A stretch of 64,000 nt of DNA from Bradyrhizobium xenonodulans (GCF_027594865.1 NZ_CP089391.1:6168501-6232500); one strand, 5' to 3'; positions 8,394 through 18,759 are shown, counted from the first letter of the stretch. Made by a program: numbers and translations. Notes: a model not told the origin generated them from the letters alone.

Positions 8394-9056
8394 TTATGAC
8401 GCTTGTACGGCGAAGCCTTGAGCTCCGTCTCGCGTGCGGCGTTCATCTTCGTGCTGCAATGCGGCGCGTTGGCTGCTTGCAGCATGACAATCGCGGCAGG
8501 CGCGCAGCAGTGTCTCAAAATCGGTCGCCAAACCCTCCGAGCGGATGACAACCCGATCGTTCTGCCGATCGTTTTGCGCGCCGCGCGCCATGGTGTGGAC
8601 GGCGCCGAGCTGGCGCTGCAAGGCTGGCGTCGGCGTCAGCACGATCATCTTGTGCCCGCGGCACTCCTCGGCCGAAATCTCCGCAATCGCGTCCCACAGC
8701 AGAAATTCATTACCGATGCGGAGGTCGCGGATGCCATAGGGGGTGACGATCACCACCGGCCCTCGTTCGGCGGGCAGCATCCAGATCAGCCAGCTGGTGA
8801 TCAGGCCAAAGAGTGCGACGCCGGCATAGCCGATGGTCGTGTCGTAGTCGCCGACCCCCCAAAGCCCGTCCCACCAGTCGAAGGCAAGGGTCGCGCTGAG
8901 CAGGGTCATCGCGAAGCCCGCCGCGACCAGCAGCCGCAGTTGGGTCGTACATGGACTGATTTCGAGATCGTGGGACGCGTCGATGCCGGTGGTCGACGCG
9001 ACCGATGGCGGACTGTCTGCGACAGCGAGCACCGGGCCGTCATGATGTGCGTGCAT
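8394..9056 (-). CDS. STM3941-like membrane protein
   Basis: A 220-residue protein with a soluble N-terminus of about 40 residues, two transmembrane helices (about LRLLVAAGFAMTLLSATLAF and TIGYAGVALFGLITSWLIWM), then a cytoplasmic PH-like segment GPVVIVTPYGIRDLRIGNEF and LLWDAIAEISAEECRGHKMI. That arrangement fits the STM3941 family, whose function is unknown. I prefer the start at 9056 (MHAHHDG), preceded by GGGGAA, over an ATG 36 bases upstream. The 40-residue C-terminal extension (HAASSQRAALQHEDERR...) is charged and probably disordered. A partial gene at the left edge looks like a paralogue. Confidence 0.75.
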   Translation of the reverse strand: MHAHHDGPVLAVADSPPSVASTTGIDASHDLEISPCTTQLRLLVAAGFAMTLLSATLAFDWWDGLWGVGDYDTTIGYAGVALFGLITSWLIWMLPAERGPVVIVTPYGIRDLRIGNEFLLWDAIAEISAEECRGHKMIVLTPTPALQRQLGAVHTMARGAQNDRQNDRVVIRSEGLATDFETLLRACRDCHAASSQRAALQHEDERRTRDGAQGFAVQAS

Positions 9057-9401
9057 GCTTTTCCCCAGCATGGCCATTCGCGGCCGAGCCACGATGCATC
9101 AGACGGACCGGAATCCGCTGACGGCACTCCACCCAGCCACTAGACGACAAGACGAAGCGGCCGACGTTACGCAACCAGACGCTGGTCAATTCAAGACCTT
9201 GGCCAATTCCTCCCGGCCAACGACTTTTTACGCAACACGGCAACTTCCGCCTGGATCGCCAAGATCGCGACGGAGTTAGACTGAGAGTATGACGCTCGTA
9301 CCCTTGATTGGTTCCCTCCCGGGAGCATGTAGGCTAGAGGATAGCGCGTCAGGACCGGCGCGGAAACCCCTCGCCCGCAGGCTTGGAGATAAATAGGCAT
9401 C
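9057..9401. other. Intergenic region upstream of tal-pgi
   Basis: A 345-base gap between two divergently read genes with no credible ORF. It should contain the promoter of the pentose phosphate gene series. A GGAAC (complement 9311-9315) faces the STM3941-like gene and is followed after 16 bases by CGTC, one mismatch from the EcfG consensus. Its distance from the start codon (over 230 bases) makes it weak. A TTGATT at 9304-9309 has no convincing -10 at standard spacing. A GGAG ribosome-binding site precedes the tal-pgi ATG. Confidence 0.4.
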
Positions 9402-12251
9402 ATGAATCCCGTCAAAGAACTGGAAAAGCACGGCCAAGCCGTCTGGCTGGACTTCCTGGCCCGCGGCTTCATCGCCAAGGGCGACCTGAAGCGGCTGATC
9501 GACACCGACGGCGTCAAGGGCGTCACCTCCAACCCCTCGATCTTCGAGAAGGCGATCGGCAGCTCGGACGAATACGACGCCCCGATCGGCAAGGCGCTGA
9601 AGCGCGGCGACCGGGCCGTGGCCGATTTGTTCGAGGCCGTCGCAATCGAGGACATCCAGGCCGCCGCCGACGTGCTCCGCCCGGTCTATGACCGCCTCAA
9701 GGGCGGCGACGGTTATGTCAGCCTGGAAGTCTCACCGTATCTGGCGATGGACACCGCCGGCACGGTCGCTGAAGCGCGGCGGCTCTGGAAGGACGTCAAG
9801 CGCAAGAACCTGATGGTGAAGGTGCCGGCGACGCCGGAAGGCCTGCCGGCGATCGAGACGCTGATCGGCGACGGCATCAGCATCAACATCACGCTGCTGT
9901 TCTCCAGGACGGTCTACCTCGAGGTCGCCGAGGCCTACATCGCCGGTCTGGAAAAATACGTCGCGGGCGGCGGCGATCCCTCGCATGTGGCCAGTGTCGC
10001 GAGCTTCTTCGTCAGCCGCATCGACTCGGTCGTCGACAAGCAGCTCGACGAGAAGATCGCGCGCGCCAACGATCCGAGCGAAAAGGAACGGCTCGCGGCG
10101 CTGAAGGGCAAGGTCGCGATCGCCAACGCCAAGGTCGCCTACCAGGATTACAAGCGCCTGTTCTCCGGTGCGCGCTGGGAGAAGCTTGCCGCCAAGGGCG
10201 CCAAGCCGCAGCGCATGCTGTGGGCCTCGACCGGCACCAAGAACAAGGACTACAGCGACGTTCTCTATGTCGAGGAGCTGATCGGTCCCGACACCGTCAA
10301 CACGGTGCCGCCGGCAACGCTCGATGCATTCCGCGACCACGGCAAGCCGCGCGACAGTCTCGAGGAGAATGTCGACGACGCCCGCCGCGTGCTGGAAGAG
10401 CTGGAACGCTCCGGCGTCTCGCTCGATGCGATTACCGAGGAGCTGGTCAAGGACGGCGTCAAGCAGTTTGCGGATGCCGCCGACAAGCTCTACGGCGCGG
10501 TCGCCCACAAGCGCGCGACCGTGCTCGGGCCTGCGATCGACCGTCAGCAGTTCTCGCTGGGTGACGGGCTCGGCAAGGCCGTGGCGAAGAGCACCGAGGA
10601 ATGGCGCGCATCGGCGAAGATCCGCAGGCTATGGCAGCGCGACAAGTCGGTCTGGACCGGCGCCGATGAGAACAAATGGCTCGGCTGGCTCGACAGCGCG
10701 GCGAAGGCCGATGTTGCGGACTATGAGGACTATGCTGGCCGCGTGAAGGGCCAGAAATTCTCCGACGCCGTCGTGCTTGGCATGGGCGGATCGAGCCTTG
10801 GCCCTGAGGTGTTGGCCGAGACCTATGGGAAAAAACCCGGCTTCCCCAAGCTGCACGTGCTGGACTCCACCGATCCGGCGCAGGTGCGGGCGATGGAGGC
10901 GAAGATCGACATCGCCAACACCGTGTTCATCGTCTCCAGCAAGTCCGGCGGCACCACCGAGCCGAACGCGATGAAGGACTATTTCCACGAGCGCGTCGCG
11001 CAAGCGGTCGGGCCGAAGGTCAAGACCGGCCATCGCTTCATCGCGGTGACCGATCCCGGCTCGTCGCTCGAGAAGGCGGCCAAAAGCCTGAACTACGCCC
11101 GCATCTTCCATGGCGAACCCTCGATCGGCGGCCGCTATTCGGTGCTCTCGCCATTCGGCCTCGTGCCGGCGGCAACCGCGGGCATCGACGTCAAGACCTT
11201 CGTCAAGCATGCGCTGGCAATGGCCCGCTCCTGCGGGCCGGACGTGCCGCCAAGTGAGAACCCCGGCGTGCAGCTCGGCCTCGCCATGGGCCTTGCCGGC
11301 CTCGAAGGCCGGGACAAGGTGACGATCCTGTCGTCGAAGAAGATCGCCGATTTCGGCGCCTGGGCCGAACAGCTCATCGCGGAATCGACCGGCAAGGAAG
11401 GCAAGGGCCTGATCCCGATCGACGGCGAGCCGCTCGGTGAGCCCGCGCTTTACGGCAACGACCGCTTCTTCATCGACATCCGCATCGAGGGTGAGGCCGA
11501 CGCCGCCCACGACTCCCAGCTTGCCGCGATCGAAGCGGCCGGCCATCCCGTGGTGCGCATCGTCATGAAGTCGATCGACCATCTCGGCCAGGAATTCTTC
11601 CGCTTCGAGATGGCGACGGCAGTGGCCGGCAGCATCCTCGGCATCAACCCGTTCGACCAGCCGGACGTGGAAGCGGCCAAGATCAAGACCCGCGAGCTCA
11701 GCGCATCGTTCGAGAAGTCCGGCGCGCTGCCTGAGGAAGAGCCCGTGGTCAGCACCGCGGAAGCTGACCTCTTCACCGACGAGCACAATGCCGCCGCGCT
11801 GCGCGCGATGGGCGCCAACGGCGACCTCACCTCCTGGCTGAGGGCACATATCACCCGCTCGCGGCGCGGCGACTATTTTGCCCTGCTCGGCTACATCGCG
11901 CGCGACAAGGCCACGATCGAGGCGCTTCAGGAGATGCGGACTGCGGTGCTCGTGAAGCGGCATCTGGCGACCGCAGCCGAGTTCGGACCGCGCTTCCTGC
12001 ATTCGACCGGGCAGGCCTACAAGGGCGGGCCCGACAGCGGCGTATTCCTTCAGATCACCGCAGACGACGCCAAGGACTTGGCCGTGCCGGGCCAGAAGGC
12101 CAGCTTCGGCGTGATCAAGGCGGCGCAGGCGCGCGGCGATTTCGACGTGCTCACCGAGCGCGGCCGGCGCGCGCTGCGCGTCCACCTGAAAGGTCCGCTC
12201 AAGAAAGGTCTCGCGGCGCTCAATGCCGCGCTCAACGACGCACTGAATTAA
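9402..12251 (+). CDS. tal-pgi: Bifunctional transaldolase / glucose-6-phosphate isomerase
   Basis: A 949-residue fusion. Residues 1 to about 370 are transaldolase: [11 protein letters not shown] near residue 39, the Schiff-base lysine in [11 protein letters not shown] (K140), and [20 protein letters not shown]. About residue 385 onward is glucose-6-phosphate isomerase: [14 protein letters not shown], then [13 protein letters not shown] for the phosphate loop. The two activities link glycolysis and the pentose phosphate pathway by interconverting sedoheptulose-7-P/erythrose-4-P/fructose-6-P/glyceraldehyde-3-P and fructose-6-P/glucose-6-P. The fusion is known in several alphaproteobacteria. It heads a plus-strand series with gnd, zwf, pgl and gluconokinase. 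Confidence 0.96.
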   Translation: MNPVKELEKHGQAVWLDFLARGFIAKGDLKRLIDTDGVKGVTSNPSIFEKAIGSSDEYDAPIGKALKRGDRAVADLFEAVAIEDIQAAADVLRPVYDRLKGGDGYVSLEVSPYLAMDTAGTVAEARRLWKDVKRKNLMVKVPATPEGLPAIETLIGDGISINITLLFSRTVYLEVAEAYIAGLEKYVAGGGDPSHVASVASFFVSRIDSVVDKQLDEKIARANDPSEKERLAALKGKVAIANAKVAYQDYKRLFSGARWEKLAAKGAKPQRMLWASTGTKNKDYSDVLYVEELIGPDTVNTVPPATLDAFRDHGKPRDSLEENVDDARRVLEELERSGVSLDAITEELVKDGVKQFADAADKLYGAVAHKRATVLGPAIDRQQFSLGDGLGKAVAKSTEEWRASAKIRRLWQRDKSVWTGADENKWLGWLDSAAKADVADYEDYAGRVKGQKFSDAVVLGMGGSSLGPEVLAETYGKKPGFPKLHVLDSTDPAQVRAMEAKIDIANTVFIVSSKSGGTTEPNAMKDYFHERVAQAVGPKVKTGHRFIAVTDPGSSLEKAAKSLNYARIFHGEPSIGGRYSVLSPFGLVPAATAGIDVKTFVKHALAMARSCGPDVPPSENPGVQLGLAMGLAGLEGRDKVTILSSKKIADFGAWAEQLIAESTGKEGKGLIPIDGEPLGEPALYGNDRFFIDIRIEGEADAAHDSQLAAIEAAGHPVVRIVMKSIDHLGQEFFRFEMATAVAGSILGINPFDQPDVEAAKIKTRELSASFEKSGALPEEEPVVSTAEADLFTDEHNAAALRAMGANGDLTSWLRAHITRSRRGDYFALLGYIARDKATIEALQEMRTAVLVKRHLATAAEFGPRFLHSTGQAYKGGPDSGVFLQITADDAKDLAVPGQKASFGVIKAAQARGDFDVLTERGRRALRVHLKGPLKKGLAALNAALNDALN

Positions 12252-12264
12252 GGGAATCTCTCAC

Positions 12265-13263
12265 ATGCAACTCGGCATGATCGGCCTCGGCCGAATGGGC
12301 GGCAACATCGTTCGCCGCGTGATGCGCCAGGGACATTCGACCGTGGTCTATGACAAGGATGCGAAGGCCGTCGCGGGCCTCGCCGCCGACGGCGCGGTGG
12401 GCTCGGCGACGCTCGAGGAATTCATCGCGAAACTCGAGCGGCCGCGCACGGCCTGGGTGATGCTGCCGGCGGGGCGCATCACCGAGACGACGATCGACAC
12501 CATCGCGGGCGTGATGCAGGAAGGCGACGTCATCATCGACGGCGGCAACACCTTCTGGCAGGACGACGTCCGCCGCGGCAAGGCGCTGAAAGCGCGCGGC
12601 ATCCACTATGTCGACGTCGGCACGTCCGGCGGCGTCTGGGGGCTCGACCGCGGCTATTGCATGATGATCGGCGGCGAGAAGCAGGTGGTGGACCGGCTCG
12701 ATCCGATCTTCGCCGCGCTCGCGCCCGGCGCCGGCGACATCCCGCGCACGGAGGGACGCGAGGGACGCGATCCCCGCATCGAGCAGGGCTACATCCATGC
12801 CGGCCCTGTCGGTGCCGGTCATTTCGTCAAGATGATCCACAACGGCATCGAATACGGCCTGATGCAGGCCTATGCCGAAGGGTTCGACATCCTCAAGAAC
12901 GCCAATATCGAGGCGCTGCCGCCGGACCATCGCTACGATTTCGATCTCGCCGACATCGCCGAGGTGTGGCGGCGCGGCAGCGTGATCCCGTCCTGGCTAC
13001 TCGATCTCACCTCCACCGCGCTCGCCGACAGTCCGGCATTGGCGGAATATTCCGGCTTCGTGGAGGATTCCGGCGAAGGACGCTGGACCGTGAATGCCGC
13101 GATCGACGAGGCCGTGCCGGCCGAAGTCCTGACCGCGGCGCTCTACACACGTTTCCGTTCCCGCAAGGAACACACCTTCGCCGAAAAAATTCTCTCCGCG
13201 ATGCGCGCGGGGTTCGGCGGCCACAAGGAGCCGAAGCAGCCGGACGCCACCAAGCCGAAATAA
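12265..13263 (+). CDS. gnd: 6-phosphogluconate dehydrogenase, decarboxylating (short form)
   Basis: A 332-residue enzyme oxidising 6-phosphogluconate to ribulose-5-phosphate and CO2 with reduction of NAD(P)+. The N-terminal Rossmann motif is [15 protein letters not shown]; substrate and catalytic segments are [20 protein letters not shown] and [20 protein letters not shown] (containing the catalytic K and N). The length of about 330 fits the short GndA/YqeC-type enzymes rather than the 470-residue form. The catalytic-domain tail is short and ends in a lysine/proline-rich stretch. It lies 13 bases after tal-pgi, so it is co-transcribed. Confidence 0.94.
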   Translation: MQLGMIGLGRMGGNIVRRVMRQGHSTVVYDKDAKAVAGLAADGAVGSATLEEFIAKLERPRTAWVMLPAGRITETTIDTIAGVMQEGDVIIDGGNTFWQDDVRRGKALKARGIHYVDVGTSGGVWGLDRGYCMMIGGEKQVVDRLDPIFAALAPGAGDIPRTEGREGRDPRIEQGYIHAGPVGAGHFVKMIHNGIEYGLMQAYAEGFDILKNANIEALPPDHRYDFDLADIAEVWRRGSVIPSWLLDLTSTALADSPALAEYSGFVEDSGEGRWTVNAAIDEAVPAEVLTAALYTRFRSRKEHTFAEKILSAMRAGFGGHKEPKQPDATKPK

Positions 13264-13290
13264 GAGCAACAAAGCGAAGGCCAATCGTTC

Positions 13291-14802
13291 GTGACAAAAG
13301 ACCCGCAAGCCAAGCGCAAGCCGGAAAATTGCGCCTTCGTCATCTTCGGCGTGACTGGCGACCTCACCCATCGGCTGGTGATGCCGTCGCTCTACAATCT
13401 CGCCGCCGAGCATCTGCTGCCGGAAAAATTCTGCGTGGTCGGCGTGGCCCGCAGGGGCCAGTCCGATGACGAGCTGCGCGACAGTCTGATGAAGGGCCTG
13501 CGCCAGTTCGCAACGCGGCCCATTGACGACGACATCGCCCGGAAGCTCCTGGAATGCGTGACCTTCGTCGAGGCCGATCCGAAGGACCCGCCGTCGTTCG
13601 ACCGCCTGCGCGTGCATCTGGATTCGCTGGAATGCGCGCAGGAGACCGGCGGCAACCGCCTGTTCTACCTGGCGACCCCGCCCGCCGCGTTCGCGCCGAC
13701 CGCGCGCGAGCTCGGCCGCACCGGCATGATGAAGCAGAACGGCGCCTGGCGGCGGCTGGTGATCGAGAAGCCGTTCGGCACCGACCTCGCCTCGGCCAAG
13801 GCGCTGAACGCCGAGCTCCTGAAGATCATGGACGAGCACCAGATCTACCGGATCGATCATTATCTCGGCAAGGAGACGGTGCAGAACATCCTGGTGCTGC
13901 GCTTCGCCAACGGCATGTTCGAGCCGATCTGGAATCGCAACCACATCGACCACATCCAGATCACGGTGGAAGAGAAGCTCGGCGTCGGCCACCGCGGCGG
14001 CTTCTACGACGCTACCGGCGCGCTGCGCGACATGGTGCCGAACCATTTGTTCCAGCTGATGTCGCTGGTGGCCATGGAGCCGCCGGCACGCTTCGACGCG
14101 CATTCCGTGCGCTCCGAGAAGGCCGAGGTGCTGACCTCGATCCAGCAGCCGAGCCGAGAGGACGCGCTGAAGAATTCGGTGCGCGCGCAATATCTCGCGG
14201 GGCGCATCGGCGACGATGAGATCATCGACTATCGCAAGACCGAGGACGTCAAGCCCGGCAGCACCACCGAGACCTTTGTCGCGCTGAAACTGATGATCGA
14301 CAATTGGCGCTGGGCCGGCGTTCCCTTCTATTTGCGCACCGGCAAGGCGCTGGGTCACAAGCGCACCGAAGTCGCGATCAAGTTCAAGCAGGCGCCGCTG
14401 TCGATGTTTTCTGGAACGACGGTCGATCGCCTGTCGCAGAACTTCCTCACCATCGGGATCGCGCCAACCGAGACCATCGAGCTTCAGTTCAACGCCAAGA
14501 TTCCGGGGCCAAGCATCACCATCGACGGCGTCGAGATGAAGTTCAAATACGGCGACTATTTCCGCGCCGATCCCTCGACCGGCTACGAGACGCTGATCTA
14601 CGACTGCATGATCGGCGACAACATCCTGTTCCAGCGTGCCGACGGCATCGAGGCCGGCTGGCAGGCGGTTCAGCCGTTCCTGGACGCGTGGAAGCAGGCC
14701 GGCGGCAACGGCATCGAGACCTACGAAGCCGGCAGCGACGGCCCGGCCTGCGCCGACGAGCTGCTGCGGCGCGACGGGCGAAGCTGGCGGAAATTTTCGT
14801 GA
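13291..14802 (+). CDS. zwf: Glucose-6-phosphate 1-dehydrogenase
   Basis: A 503-residue enzyme that oxidises glucose-6-phosphate to 6-phosphogluconolactone with NADP+ reduction. The nucleotide-binding motif VIFGVTGDLTHRLVMPSLY lies at about residues 17-35 and the signature RIDHYLGKETVQNILVLRF (substrate-binding H and K) at about residue 185. Standard length. The start is GTG at 13291. The stop overlaps the next start by one base (TGATG), so pgl is translationally coupled. Together with pgl and gnd it forms the complete oxidative pentose phosphate branch and an NADPH source. Confidence 0.96.
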   Translation: MTKDPQAKRKPENCAFVIFGVTGDLTHRLVMPSLYNLAAEHLLPEKFCVVGVARRGQSDDELRDSLMKGLRQFATRPIDDDIARKLLECVTFVEADPKDPPSFDRLRVHLDSLECAQETGGNRLFYLATPPAAFAPTARELGRTGMMKQNGAWRRLVIEKPFGTDLASAKALNAELLKIMDEHQIYRIDHYLGKETVQNILVLRFANGMFEPIWNRNHIDHIQITVEEKLGVGHRGGFYDATGALRDMVPNHLFQLMSLVAMEPPARFDAHSVRSEKAEVLTSIQQPSREDALKNSVRAQYLAGRIGDDEIIDYRKTEDVKPGSTTETFVALKLMIDNWRWAGVPFYLRTGKALGHKRTEVAIKFKQAPLSMFSGTTVDRLSQNFLTIGIAPTETIELQFNAKIPGPSITIDGVEMKFKYGDYFRADPSTGYETLIYDCMIGDNILFQRADGIEAGWQAVQPFLDAWKQAGGNGIETYEAGSDGPACADELLRRDGRSWRKFS

Positions 14803-15551
14803 TGGCGGCGGCCGGACAGCCGAAGCTGATCGTGGCGGCCGATGCCGAGGCGCTGGCACGGGCCGCAGCCGAGCGGGTGATGGCGCGGATCGAAGCCAAC
14901 CCCTCGCGGATCGCGATTTGCCTGACCGGCGGCTCCAGCCCGAAGACGCTCTATCAATTGCTCGGCAGCGATAGCTGGTGCGGCAGGATCCCGTGGGAGC
15001 GTGTGCACTGGTTCATCGGCGACGAGCGCTTCGTGCCCGCCAGCGATCCCCTCAACAACATGGCGGTCGCGCGCGCGAGCTTTCTCGACCGCAATGCGCC
15101 GTCTAGCCATATCCACCCGATCCCAACTGCGGCTGAAAGCCCCGAGGCGAGCGCCGAGACCTATGCGCGCGAGCTACAAGCCTTCTACGGTTCTGAGAGC
15201 CTCGATCCGGCCAGGCCGCTGTTCGACATGGTTTTGATGGGCGCGGGCCCTGACGGCCACACCGCCTCGCTCTTCCCGGGCTATCCCGCGATCGACGAAA
15301 CCACGCGCTGGGTCGTTGGCGTGCCCAAGGCCAATGTCGCCCCTTTCGTGCCGCGGGTCTCGCTCACCCTGCCCGCTTTGGCCTCTTGCCACGAAATGCT
15401 GTTCGAGATTGCCGGGCACGACAAGCAGCCGATCTTGACGCGCCTCCTCAATGGCGAGACTTTGCCGGCCTTACGCGCGCGCTCGAATGGTGAGACCGTC
15501 TGGCTGGTCGACCAGGCCGCGCTTCCGGAGGGAATTCGTGGCGGGCGTTGA
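14802..15551 (+). CDS. pgl: 6-phosphogluconolactonase
   Basis: A 249-residue enzyme of the NagB/RpiA-like fold that hydrolyses 6-phosphogluconolactone to 6-phosphogluconate. Motifs are LTGGSSPKTLYQLL, VHWFIGDERFVPASDPLNN and the catalytic region DMVLMGAGPDGHTASLFPG with the conserved histidine. The start ATG shares its first base with the zwf stop codon. A much longer ORF in this frame reaches back into zwf and is not real. It overlaps the gluconokinase gene by 14 bases. Full length. Confidence 0.95.
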   Translation: MAAAGQPKLIVAADAEALARAAAERVMARIEANPSRIAICLTGGSSPKTLYQLLGSDSWCGRIPWERVHWFIGDERFVPASDPLNNMAVARASFLDRNAPSSHIHPIPTAAESPEASAETYARELQAFYGSESLDPARPLFDMVLMGAGPDGHTASLFPGYPAIDETTRWVVGVPKANVAPFVPRVSLTLPALASCHEMLFEIAGHDKQPILTRLLNGETLPALRARSNGETVWLVDQAALPEGIRGGR

Positions 15552-16068
15552 AGCACCTTGTGCATTGATCGTGATGGGCGTGTCGGGTTCGGGCAAAAGC
15601 ACGGTTGCGGGGGCGCTGGGCGAGCGGCTCGGCTGGCGCTTCGAGGACGGCGACAGCTTTCACCCCGCCAGCAATGTCGAGAAGATGCGGGCCGGCCATC
15701 CCCTGACCGACGAGGATCGCTGGCCCTGGCTCAACGCCATCGCCGACGAGATCGCGCGGGTCTGCGACAAGGGCGAGCATGTCATCATCGCCTGCTCGGC
15801 GCTGAAGCACACCTATCGTGACGTGCTGCTGCGCGGCCGCGACGACGTCCGCTTCGTCTTCCTGAGGGGCACCAAGGAACTGATCGCCGCCCGCCTCGCC
15901 GGGCGCAAGGGGCACTTCATGCCGCCCGGGCTGCTGGCCAGCCAGTTCGACACGCTGGAGCCGCCGGAGGCCGGCGAGCACGTCATCACCGTCTCGATCG
16001 ACGAATCCGTCGAGGCGATCGTGGACGGCGTGGTACGGCAATTGAGACTGGGCGGGGCGAAACGCTAA
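15538..16068 (+). CDS. gntK: Gluconokinase
   Basis: A 176-residue kinase phosphorylating gluconate to 6-phosphogluconate and so feeding the pentose phosphate or Entner-Doudoroff branch. The P-loop VMGVSGSGKSTVAGALG is near the N-terminus, followed by WRFEDGDSFHPASNVEKM and GHPLTDEDRWPWL, the family signature. I choose GTG at 15538 because CGGAGGG sits five bases upstream and the protein then has normal family length. The start lies inside the end of pgl, a tight operon arrangement. Confidence 0.93.
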   Translation: MAGVEAPCALIVMGVSGSGKSTVAGALGERLGWRFEDGDSFHPASNVEKMRAGHPLTDEDRWPWLNAIADEIARVCDKGEHVIIACSALKHTYRDVLLRGRDDVRFVFLRGTKELIAARLAGRKGHFMPPGLLASQFDTLEPPEAGEHVITVSIDESVEAIVDGVVRQLRLGGAKR

Positions 16069-16095
16069 AGGCCGAAAAACCCTGGGGATCCTGCC

Positions 16096-16908
16096 ATGAC
16101 GAAAATCTCACTGGTCGTGTCCGACGTCGACGGCACGCTGCTGACCAAGGACAAGACGCTGACCGAGCGCGCGAGGAGCGCGGTGCAGCGGCTGCACCAG
16201 GCCGGCATCGGCTTCACCATCACCTCCAGCCGCCCCGCGATCGGCATGCGCTTCCTGATCGAGCCGCTGGCGCTGTGGCTGCCGGTCGGCCCGTTCAACG
16301 GCTCCTCGATCGTCGATCCCGAGATGAAGCCGGTCGAGCAGCACCTCATCCCCGCGAGCGCCGCCGAGCGCAGCTTGCAAATCCTCCGCGAGTTCGGCGC
16401 CGATATCTGGCTGTTCACCACCGACCAATGGCTGATCGATAATCCAAGCGGAAAATACGTCGCGCATGAACAGCACACGATCCGCTCAGCCCCCACCATC
16501 GTGACCGATTTCACCCCGTATCTTTCCAGCGCCTGCAAGATCGTCGGCGCCAGCGCCGATGCCGCGGGGCTCGAAGCTTGCGAAAAAGCGATGCAGGAGG
16601 CGCTGGGCAGTGAGGCGACCGCAGTCCGCTCGCAGACCTACTATCTCGACATCACCCCGCCCGGCTTCAACAAGGGCACCTTCGTGCAGGCGATGGCCAA
16701 GCGCCTCGGCATTGCGACCGACACCGTCGCCACCATCGGCGACATGCAGAATGACCTCGCCATGTTCGCCGTCAGCGGCGTCTCGATCGCCATGGGCAAT
16801 GCCACCGACAACGTCAAGGACCAGGCCACCCACGTCACCGCAACCAACGAGCAGGACGGTTTTGCGGAAGCGATGGAGATGATTTTGAAGCGGAATGGGG
16901 TGGGTTGA
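16096..16908 (+). CDS. Cof-type HAD-IIB phosphatase
   Basis: A 270-residue sugar-phosphatase-like protein. HAD motif I is VVSDVDGTLL at residues 7-16 (two catalytic Asp), motif II TSSRP, motif III K in NKGTFVQAMAKRLGI, and motif IV ATIGDMQNDLAMF. The C2B cap lies between motifs II and III. Such enzymes dephosphorylate hexose phosphates, pyridoxal phosphate or related compounds with broad specificity. Position 27 bases after gluconokinase suggests a metabolic-repair or overflow role in sugar-phosphate metabolism. The substrate cannot be read from the sequence. Confidence 0.9.
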   Translation: MTKISLVVSDVDGTLLTKDKTLTERARSAVQRLHQAGIGFTITSSRPAIGMRFLIEPLALWLPVGPFNGSSIVDPEMKPVEQHLIPASAAERSLQILREFGADIWLFTTDQWLIDNPSGKYVAHEQHTIRSAPTIVTDFTPYLSSACKIVGASADAAGLEACEKAMQEALGSEATAVRSQTYYLDITPPGFNKGTFVQAMAKRLGIATDTVATIGDMQNDLAMFAVSGVSIAMGNATDNVKDQATHVTATNEQDGFAEAMEMILKRNGVG

Positions 16909-16912
16909 ATTA

Positions 16913-18715
16913 CTACTTCGACCGCTGCACCGCCGGCTTCTCACTCTCCTGCCTTGCCGCGGAGAGATTGTGGGCGGTGTTGATCAGCGCGATGTGGGTC
17001 AGCGCCTGCGGGAAATTGCCGGTCTGGCGCCGGGCGTTTGAATCATACTCCTCGGCCAGCAGCCCGACGTCGTTCGCGACGCCGACCACGCGATCCAGCA
17101 GGACTTGCGCCTTGTCGAGATCACCCGACAGCACATAGGCATCAGCCAGCCACAGGCTGCAGGCCAGGAACGCGCCTTCGAGCGGCGGCTGTCCTGCAGG
17201 CAACTCGCGCGGATCGTGCCGCAGCACGAAACCGTCGCGCACCAGGCATTTCTCGACCGCCGCGATGGTGCCGCGGATGCGCGGGTCCGACGGCGGCAGG
17301 AAGCCGACGGCGGGCAGCAGCAGCACGCTCGCATCGAGCAGCTTCGAGCCGTAGGACTCGACGAAGGCATTTTCCTCCGCGTCAAAGCCGTTGTTGCAGA
17401 CGTCGCGATGAATCGCCTCGCGCAGAGCGTGCCAATGCAAGAGCGGCGCCTTGAAGCCAAAGGTCTCGGCGCTCTTGATGCCGCGGTCGAACGCGACCCA
17501 GGTCATGACCTTGGAGAAGACGTAGTGCTTCGGCTGCCCACGCCGCTCCCAGATGCCGTGATCGGGCTGGTCCCAGACCTCGGCGAGATGGTTGAGCACG
17601 GCGCATTCCAGCGACCATGTCGTCTCATCGTCGAGCTTGAGCTTGGCCATGCGCGACTGGTGGAAGGCGTCGATCAACTCGCCATAGACGTCGAGCTGGA
17701 GCTGCGCATGCGCAGCGTTGCCGATTCGCACCGGCTGCGAGCCCTCATAGCCGTCGAGCCAGCCCGCCTCCCATTCCAGGAGGCGCCGCTGGCCCCAGAT
17801 ACCATACATGATCTGCATGTTGGCGGGCGAGCCGGCCGCCGCGCGCAGCAGCCAATTGTGCCAGGCCGAGGCTTCCTCGGTATAGCCCGAGTTCATCAGC
17901 GCCAGCAGCGTGAAAGTGGCATCGCGCAGCCAGCAGAAGCGGTAGTCCCAGTTCCTGCCGCCGCCGAGCTTCTCCGGCAGCGAGGTGGTCGGCGCGGCGA
18001 CAATGCCGCCGGTCGGGCCGAAGGTCAGCGCCTTCAGCGTGATCAGCGAGCGCATGATGAGATCGTGATAGTCCCCGTCGCGGGTGCATTGGCCGCACCA
18101 GTCCTGCCAGAATTTCTCGGTCTCCTCGAGCGCGATCTCCGGATCGATCGGCCCGGGCGGCTCGAGATGCGAGGGGCCGTAGGTCAGGACGAAGGGCACG
18201 GTCTCGCCGGCCTTGACCTCGAAGTCCGACACCGTGGTCAGATCCTCGCCGCGGGTCTCGACCGGCGTGCGCAGCACGGTCATGTCCTGGCCGGCGATGG
18301 CCATCAGGGAATGGTCGATCCGCCGCACCCAGGGAATGTCGGCGCCGAAACCGAAGCGGATGACGAGCTCCATCCGCATCTTCACCGCACCGCTGACGCC
18401 GCGCACCAGCCGCACGATGTCCGAGGCCTTGCCGCGCGGCGGCATGAAGTCGATCAGCGCGACGGTGCCGCTCTTCGTCTCGAAGCGCGTTTCGAGGATG
18501 AGGGTGTCGCCGAGATAGCGGCGCGACGTTTTTGTGACGTCCTCGCCCGGTGCGATCAGCCAGCGGCCGTTCCTGTGCGTGCCGAGGATCGCGGCAAAGC
18601 AGGCGTCGGAATCGAAGGCCGGCCAGCACAGCCAGTCGATCGAGCCGTTGCGCCCGACCAGCGCCGCGGTCTCGCAGTCGCCGATCAACGCATAGTCCTC
18701 GATCCTCTGAGACAA
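16913..18715 (-). CDS. Glycoside hydrolase family 15 protein (glucoamylase-like)
   Basis: A protein of about 600 residues. N-terminal segment IEDYALIGDCETAALVGRNG then SIDWLCWPAFDSDACFAAIL is typical of bacterial GH15. The (alpha/alpha)6 catalytic domain holds GGGRNWDYRFCWLRDATFTL, DHGIWERRG (catalytic acid region) and PLEGAFLACSLWLAD (second Glu). Family members hydrolyse alpha-glucans from the non-reducing end or hydrolyse trehalose, so both are possible here. The start is uncertain: a TTG at 18715 gives MSQRIEDY..., while a TTG overlapping the malQ stop (18763) would add 16 residues. It lies directly downstream of malQ and is presumably co-transcribed. Confidence 0.88.
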   Translation of the reverse strand: MSQRIEDYALIGDCETAALVGRNGSIDWLCWPAFDSDACFAAILGTHRNGRWLIAPGEDVTKTSRRYLGDTLILETRFETKSGTVALIDFMPPRGKASDIVRLVRGVSGAVKMRMELVIRFGFGADIPWVRRIDHSLMAIAGQDMTVLRTPVETRGEDLTTVSDFEVKAGETVPFVLTYGPSHLEPPGPIDPEIALEETEKFWQDWCGQCTRDGDYHDLIMRSLITLKALTFGPTGGIVAAPTTSLPEKLGGGRNWDYRFCWLRDATFTLLALMNSGYTEEASAWHNWLLRAAAGSPANMQIMYGIWGQRRLLEWEAGWLDGYEGSQPVRIGNAAHAQLQLDVYGELIDAFHQSRMAKLKLDDETTWSLECAVLNHLAEVWDQPDHGIWERRGQPKHYVFSKVMTWVAFDRGIKSAETFGFKAPLLHWHALREAIHRDVCNNGFDAEENAFVESYGSKLLDASVLLLPAVGFLPPSDPRIRGTIAAVEKCLVRDGFVLRHDPRELPAGQPPLEGAFLACSLWLADAYVLSGDLDKAQVLLDRVVGVANDVGLLAEEYDSNARRQTGNFPQALTHIALINTAHNLSAARQESEKPAVQRSK

Positions 18716-18759
18716 TGTCGTGCGAGCCTTCGGAAATCGCCCCTGGATATCCCGGCCGA

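Noticed and set aside
9291..9315. GGAAC-N16-CGTC on the minus strand as an EcfG promoter for the STM3941-like gene
   Set aside because: One mismatch in the -10 and a leader of more than 230 bases; too weak to call.
10629..12185. A 518-codon minus-strand frame opposite the Pgi half of tal-pgi
   Set aside because: Same-region antisense shadow; no ribosome-binding site or recognisable motif.
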